Shown here: positions 56,369-64,000 of the stretch, one piece after another
Layout: each line of letters begins with the position of its first letter
Numbering within the stretch: position 1 is the first letter of the stretch
Source of the DNA: Planctomycetota bacterium
GTDB taxonomy: Bacteria; Planctomycetota; UBA1135; UBA2386
Assembly: GCA_025459175.1 (NCBI GenBank)
Contig: JALORC010000036.1
Span: 1-64,000 of the forward strand
DNA length: 64,000 nt
Direction of reading: 5' to 3'
Position numbers and translations under genes: made by a program
The notes under the pieces: model-generated
Database searches by the model: none
What the model saw: the letters and a program-made list of their open reading frames with translations, nothing else
Told to the model about the DNA's origin: nothing

Positions 56369-57589
56369 ATGAACCTGCCTCGCCTCTGTCTGCCGCTGCT
56401 GCTCGCCCCGCTGGCGGCGCAGTCCCCGCCCAACCTGATCGGCGTGACCCTGATCTCCCCGCTGGTCGTCGAGATCAACCACAACACCTGCTCGGTGCTG
56501 TCGAGCTGCGCCGCGCTGGCGCTGCCGCCGGTGCTGCCGCCGGCGCCGGTGTTCTGGCCGGGCGGCGCCACCTGGGACGCGCAGACCAACGGCCTCTGGA
56601 CGACCACCGGCAATCTGCTCGCGAACATCACGCCGGGCACCTGCACCGTGAACTGCGGCCCGCTGCCGTGCCCGGTCACGGCGGGATCCTGGTGCACCGG
56701 CCTCGACCTGCACGAAGGCACCGATGAACTGTGGTTCATCGACTCCGCCGGCTGGATCACCGCCACCACGCGGTCGTGTACGCCGACGATCAACAATGCT
56801 TGGTTCACCGGTCTGGTCGCGGCAGGCAATCTCGCCACCACCGGCATCACCGTCGACGAACTGCGCGGCCTCGTCTTCTACAGCACGGCGGACTTCGGGG
56901 TCGGTTCGGGCACCATCTATGTGGCCCAGATCGCCACGCCCGGGGTGTGGTTCCAGGCTACGCCAGTGCAGGACTGCCTGCCGGCGCCGACCCTGATCAC
57001 CGGGCTCGCCGTCGACGCCGCCAACGCGGTGCTCTACTGGACCAGCGGCCGCGGCACGTTCGCGTGGAGCTACACCTACAACCCGTCCGGGCCGAGCGTC
57101 GCGTTCACGCCGGGCGCGTGCTGCATGCAGTCGGCCCCGTTCGGTGATCCCCTGACCGACCTCGCGATCCGCTGGGGCGGCGCGACCTCGACCGGCGGCC
57201 CGTGCGCGAACGGCAACTGCCAACCCTGCCCGATGGTGCACACGCTGCGCACCGCGCCGCTGCTCGGCTCGGTGCTGCAGCTCGGACTCGACCAGGCGCA
57301 GCCGGGCACGGTGACGCTGTGCGGCATCGACACCGGCCCGTGCAACGCCGCCGGCCCGGTGATCCCGCCGTTCTGCGGGCCGCTGATGCTGCCGCTGACC
57401 TCGGCGCTGCTGGTGCTGGGCCCCGGTTTCCCGGCCGGCCCCGGTCCGTGCCAGGCCACCGACACGGAGCTGCTGCTGCTGCCGAGCAACCCGAGCCTGG
57501 CCGGCACGGTGCTGTCCTCGCAGTTCGTCTCGCTGTGCTCGCCCGGGGGCACCGCGATGAGCAACTGCCTGTCGTGGGCGCTCCAGTGA
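56369..57589 (+). CDS. Exported Cys-rich beta protein with the shared module
   Basis: A 406-residue exported protein (ATG 56369, signal MNLPRLCLPLLLAPLAAQ). The body looks like a beta-propeller with short strands (GLDLHEGTDELWFIDSAG, GITVDELRGLVFYSTADF, GLAVDAANAVLYWTSGRG) and many paired cysteines, suggesting disulfides outside the cytoplasm. The last 100 residues (LLLLPSNPSLAGTVLSSQF, SNCLSWAL) fit the shared C-terminal module. Function unknown; ligand binding is a guess from the fold. Confidence 0.65.
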   Translation: MNLPRLCLPLLLAPLAAQSPPNLIGVTLISPLVVEINHNTCSVLSSCAALALPPVLPPAPVFWPGGATWDAQTNGLWTTTGNLLANITPGTCTVNCGPLPCPVTAGSWCTGLDLHEGTDELWFIDSAGWITATTRSCTPTINNAWFTGLVAAGNLATTGITVDELRGLVFYSTADFGVGSGTIYVAQIATPGVWFQATPVQDCLPAPTLITGLAVDAANAVLYWTSGRGTFAWSYTYNPSGPSVAFTPGACCMQSAPFGDPLTDLAIRWGGATSTGGPCANGNCQPCPMVHTLRTAPLLGSVLQLGLDQAQPGTVTLCGIDTGPCNAAGPVIPPFCGPLMLPLTSALLVLGPGFPAGPGPCQATDTELLLLPSNPSLAGTVLSSQFVSLCSPGGTAMSNCLSWALQ

Positions 57590-57672
57590 CGAACGCGCCG
57601 CGGGGGGCGGCGCCGCGTCGCCGACTTTCCCCTCGCACCGACCGCGCCGAGCCGCTGTAGTCCTGGCCCGAA

Positions 57673-60969
<3,297 letters not shown>

Positions 60970-60971
60970 CG

Positions 60972-60989
60972 GGCCGCTGACCAGCGGCC
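60972..60989. terminator. Bidirectional hairpin between carB and the next gene
   Basis: GGCCGCT (60972-60978), loop GACC, AGCGGCC (60983-60989): a perfect 7-bp stem filling the gap between the stops of two convergent genes. There is no T-tract. Confidence 0.55.
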
Positions 60990-63137
60990 TCAGTACGAGT
61001 TGACGAAGCTCGCGACCCCGTTGCTGGTCACCGCGCCGAACGCGTTCTGCCCACCCGGCAGGCTGAACGGCACGAACAGCGCCGCCGCCGCCGCGTGCAA
61101 TCGCGTGCCCGGCGGCAATCCGGCCGGCAGCGCGATCGGCACCGCCTGACTCGCCGCGTTGCCGCTCCACGCGAGCGTGAAGTCGAGGCCACCGGTGAAC
61201 AGGCTGCAGCCCGGCGCGCCGAGCGCGGCCAGCGGCGTGCCGTTCGCATTGCCGGTCAGGCTGAGGATCAGCACACCGAGGCGCACGCCGCTGCCCGGCG
61301 CGAACTCCGGCGCGTTGCCGATCGTGTAGCCGATCGTCGTGCCGGCGACCGCGGTCGACACCGGTGCCGGCGACGCCCCGAGCGTCAGCGGGTTCGGCGC
61401 GTAGCAGCCGACCCCCACCACCGCGTGCGACGCCGGTTGTGCCGGCAACACCGTCGACGCGAACGTGCCCTGCGCCAGGTTCCAATACGTCCCGGTCGGC
61501 GTCGTCTCGAGCTTGCGCGCCCGCACCATGTAGGTCGAAGCGCCCGCGAGCGGCGCCGCATCGACGAACGTGAGCCCCGTCACCGGCGCCGTCGACAACC
61601 GCACGAACGGCCCTTGCGGAGACGCGGCGCGATAGACGTGGTAGCCGGCGACCGGATCGGGCGAGGCCGACCACGCCACCTGCGCCGTGGGCCACGTGTC
61701 GGTGACCGTGACATTGCCGGCCGGCGCGACGACGTGCTGGCGCAGCGTCGGATCCCCCATCAGCGCCACGTGCACCCGCCGCTGGCTGAAGCCGCCGGCC
61801 GCGAGGTCGTTCACCGTGACCCGCATGCAGTCGCCGATCGTGTAACCCATGCCCATCGGATGGAACGCCCAGTGCGGCCGCCCGGCCCAGACACTGCCCA
61901 GCGTCCAGCCCGAGCCGAGCGGCGCCCGCAGCAGATTGTCCTGATTGTCCCAGTCGCCGAACGCGCTGCCGAACAGCATCGTGAACACGTTCCGGTTGCT
62001 CGACGAGACGAAGTCCTGCGTCGTGCCGACCCCGGCGACGCTCGTGTAGCTGCCGCTGCCGCAACCGAACGACCAGATGGCGCCGTTGCCGCTCGTCGTG
62101 TTCAACGCGCCGAAGTAGTCGCCCGCGAACGTGTTCGCGGCCCCGACCAGCGACCAGCCGTTGCGCCATCCCGAGGCAGCCACCGCCTCGCCGCCCATCC
62201 AACCGAAGTTGTCGTCGATGACCGCGCGCTGGTCGACGACGAACTGCTTGTGGCGATAGGCATGGTCCTTGTCGAGATAGGCCTGCAACAGCGCGAGCTC
62301 GCTCGACGGGAAGGCCGGCAGGTTCGACAGATCGACGCGACCGACGGCGAGATCGACGTCGCTCGGGATGTTGGTCTGGTCGAACTTGCCGTCGCCGGGA
62401 ACATTGTGGTTCTCGGTCCGCAGCGCGCCGGTGAAGTTGACGGAGCTGTCGGTCCACGGCCCGTCGAGTTCGCCGTAGTAACAGTCCGCCGGCCACGCAC
62501 CCTGATGGATCGGCACGTGCCCATCGGGCGCGAGATTGCCCGAGTACGGCACGGGGATGCGCCCGAGCAGGAACACGCATCGCACCGCACCGGGCTGCGC
62601 GGCGACCTCGGCGGCGATCAGCGCCTTCACGCTCGGCACCGACGCGGACGGCGACACGTCGTGACGCCGCACCCGCCAGCCGTCCCCTACCAGGTCGGCG
62701 ATCAGGCGATCGAGCCGCGTGCCGAGCCCGGCCGCCTTGCTCGCATCGACCAGCAGCACCAGCACGCCGCGCTGCTCGATCGCCGCCGCCTCGATGCCGA
62801 CCGTCACGAACGAACGGCCGTCGACGGCCCCGGTCTTGCTGAACCACAGCTCGTAGCGTTCGCCGAGCGCGAAGTGCGTGTCCGTCCACGAGGTCGCAGC
62901 ACCGCCACCCGGGATCACGACGCTCGGTGTCCACATGCTGCTGCCGGGATGGCGGCGCACCATCGAGTAGCCGGTCGCGCCCGGATCCAGCGGCCACGTG
63001 AAGGTCACCGACGGCGGCGAGCTCGACACCGCTGCCGCGACCGCGATCGCGGCCTGATCGGGTGTCTGCGCGTGCGCACCGAGGCCCGACAGCAGCGCGG
63101 ACAGCACGGCGAGCGGACGGCGAAGGGACGGCAGCAT
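60990..63137 (-). CDS. Gingipain-fold (C25-like) exported protein lacking catalytic residues
   Basis: A 715-residue exported protein (ATG 63137, signal about 1-25; another ATG lies six bases upstream). The first part resembles the peptidase C25 fold: GVLVLLVDASKAAGL, CVFLLGRIPVPYSG, ADCYYGELDGPW. Where gingipains have GHGS the sequence reads FGCGSGSYTS, and where they have the catalytic Cys it reads LFGSAFGDWDNQ. Both catalytic residues thus appear replaced, so peptidase activity is unlikely. A fibronectin-III-like domain (about 485-575) and the shared C-terminal module (VGVGCYAPNPLTLG to the end) follow. Probably a secreted binding or structural protein. Confidence 0.7.
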   Translation of the reverse strand: MLPSLRRPLAVLSALLSGLGAHAQTPDQAAIAVAAAVSSSPPSVTFTWPLDPGATGYSMVRRHPGSSMWTPSVVIPGGGAATSWTDTHFALGERYELWFSKTGAVDGRSFVTVGIEAAAIEQRGVLVLLVDASKAAGLGTRLDRLIADLVGDGWRVRRHDVSPSASVPSVKALIAAEVAAQPGAVRCVFLLGRIPVPYSGNLAPDGHVPIHQGAWPADCYYGELDGPWTDSSVNFTGALRTENHNVPGDGKFDQTNIPSDVDLAVGRVDLSNLPAFPSSELALLQAYLDKDHAYRHKQFVVDQRAVIDDNFGWMGGEAVAASGWRNGWSLVGAANTFAGDYFGALNTTSGNGAIWSFGCGSGSYTSVAGVGTTQDFVSSSNRNVFTMLFGSAFGDWDNQDNLLRAPLGSGWTLGSVWAGRPHWAFHPMGMGYTIGDCMRVTVNDLAAGGFSQRRVHVALMGDPTLRQHVVAPAGNVTVTDTWPTAQVAWSASPDPVAGYHVYRAASPQGPFVRLSTAPVTGLTFVDAAPLAGASTYMVRARKLETTPTGTYWNLAQGTFASTVLPAQPASHAVVGVGCYAPNPLTLGASPAPVSTAVAGTTIGYTIGNAPEFAPGSGVRLGVLILSLTGNANGTPLAALGAPGCSLFTGGLDFTLAWSGNAASQAVPIALPAGLPPGTRLHAAAAALFVPFSLPGGQNAFGAVTSNGVASFVNSY

Positions 63138-63203
63138 CGACACAAGGCTACCTCACCGCGGGCCCGATCGCGCGGCTCGGCGCGTCGAGGGCCGAAGCGC
63201 CGG

Positions 63204-64000
63204 TCACTGCACGCGCAGGATCACCGCGTTGCTCAGCGACAGACCGGCCGGGACGGACGCATCGAACAATGCGCCTTGCAGTGTGAGCACCAGCGGGAAC
63301 CCCAGTGCCGGCACCGGAACCGACCATGGCAGAGGGCTTGCCGCCATCAGTGCGGTCGGGTCGGCGAACAGCCCGTTGGTCAGCGTCAGCAGGCGCGGAT
63401 CGGCCGGCTGCAGGAACGCCGGCGGGAACAGCATGGTCCCGAATGGCGACGGCAGTTGCTCCACGGCATCCGGCACACCGAGCCGCGCCCAGACCACGAA
63501 CGGCGCCTGTGTCGGCCCCGCTGGCGGCGCCGCCAGCTGCAGCGCGAACGGCTGGCCGAGGTCCTTGTCGACCCGACGCCCCGGCCCACCGTGCGAGCCA
63601 CTGATCGTCAACACGTCGGTGCCGCCGGGTCCGCCGACCGTGCCGGCCGCGACCGCCGGCAACACCGGTCCGGTGCTCGCCTGCCAGTGGCGCAGCAGTT
63701 CGACGAGCGCCAGCGGCGTGTTGGTCGGCTCCAGCTGGTTCTGCTGGTCGGCGCTGTTGAGCCCGTGGCAAGACGCGCAGACCCGGATCTCCCCCGGCTG
63801 GAACGTCAGCCAGTAGCGCTCACGCACCACGGGCGTGCCCGCGGGCGACGTCAGCTGCCACGACAGCGCCCGCTGCGCCGGCACGAACGCCGCCATCGAA
63901 CCGTCGCTGCCGATCGCGACACTGCCGGCCGGTCCGCTGCTCTGGAGCGGCATCGCCGCGACCGCCGCCGGATCGTGCAGCGGCCGGGCCAGCACGCGCC
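63204..64000 (-). CDS. C-terminal part of an exported CxxCH protein (cut by window edge)
   Basis: The frame enters from beyond position 64000 and stops at 63204. The visible part of about 264 residues has RYWLTFQPGEIRVCASCHG, a c-type haem motif CxxCH in a setting (QPGE-x-R-x-C-x-x-CHG) that recalls the hydrazine-synthase-alpha-like proteins of planctomycetes and others. It ends with the shared C-terminal module (LTISGSHGGPG, GFPLVLTLQGALFD, SLSNAVILRV). A cytochrome-bearing secreted protein is likely; its upstream domains are not in view. Confidence 0.6.
   Translation of the reverse strand, partial: RVLARPLHDPAAVAAMPLQSSGPAGSVAIGSDGSMAAFVPAQRALSWQLTSPAGTPVVRERYWLTFQPGEIRVCASCHGLNSADQQNQLEPTNTPLALVELLRHWQASTGPVLPAVAAGTVGGPGGTDVLTISGSHGGPGRRVDKDLGQPFALQLAAPPAGPTQAPFVVWARLGVPDAVEQLPSPFGTMLFPPAFLQPADPRLLTLTNGLFADPTALMAASPLPWSVPVPALGFPLVLTLQGALFDASVPAGLSLSNAVILRVQ

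Overview
The window is high-GC (roughly 70%), densely coded bacterial chromosome with short intergenic gaps. Many genes are joined by 4-bp stop/start overlaps (ATGA, GTGA, TTGA), and GTG or TTG starts are common. Housekeeping genes (purB, nadC, ruvC, ispD, ispF, tsaD, larB, carA, carB, proS) are interleaved with large exported proteins, a sulfatase, esterases and an exported protein with a HEWGTFT motif. Seven of the exported proteins share a weakly conserved C-terminal beta-rich module. This fits a deep-branching, high-GC Planctomycetota lineage best. That is an inference from gene content; there is no rRNA gene here to confirm it. I found no tRNA, rRNA, CRISPR array, transposase or prophage.

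Layout. 1-3.4 kb: a frameshifted DUF4388 gene, purB, three tandem 111-bp repeats and a small W/R/H-rich exported protein. 3.5-7.7 kb: a minus-strand operon (unknown protein, FlhG/MinD-like ATPase, ComEA-like protein, nadC, RsbW-like kinase, VanZ-like membrane protein). 7.9-11.6 kb: ruvC divergent from ispD-ispF, then an MsbA-like ABC exporter. 11.7-17.7 kb: two parvulin-like exported foldases and exported or hypothetical proteins. 17.8-25.7 kb: an outer-membrane barrel followed by a second copy of the 111-bp repeat, a spermidine-synthase-like membrane protein coupled to a GT-C glycosyltransferase carrying an EF-hand, DacB and an exported protein. 26-33.2 kb: an NtrC-type regulator divergent from a C-terminal processing protease, then the coupled series tsaD-larB-carA-rlu. 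33.2-39.7 kb: an AAA+ ATPase of the DUF4143 type behind a striking palindrome array, a double-domain esterase, a TraB-like protein and a lipase. 39.7-46.6 kb: two large exported proteins and proS. 46.7-52.2 kb: a VapBC-type toxin-antitoxin pair, a DUF2293 protein, an exported protein, a second AAA+ ATPase with its own palindrome array, and a sulfatase. 52.3-64 kb: an exported trypsin-like protease, more exported proteins, carB, a gingipain-fold protein lacking its catalytic residues, and the C-terminus of a CxxCH protein cut by the window edge.

Three observations stand out. First, the two AAA+/DUF4143 genes have different operator arm sequences but the same architecture: short inverted arms around a 7-nt spacer, the last copy straddling the start codon, exactly 33-bp periodicity at one locus, and a CCTGAGC core at both. 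Second, a dispersed 111-bp repeat begins with a 14-15 bp hairpin exactly at the TGA stop of two unrelated genes; a second, shorter sequence also starts at two stop codons. Third, the exported proteins share the C-terminal module, which may be a lineage-specific surface or secretion signal.
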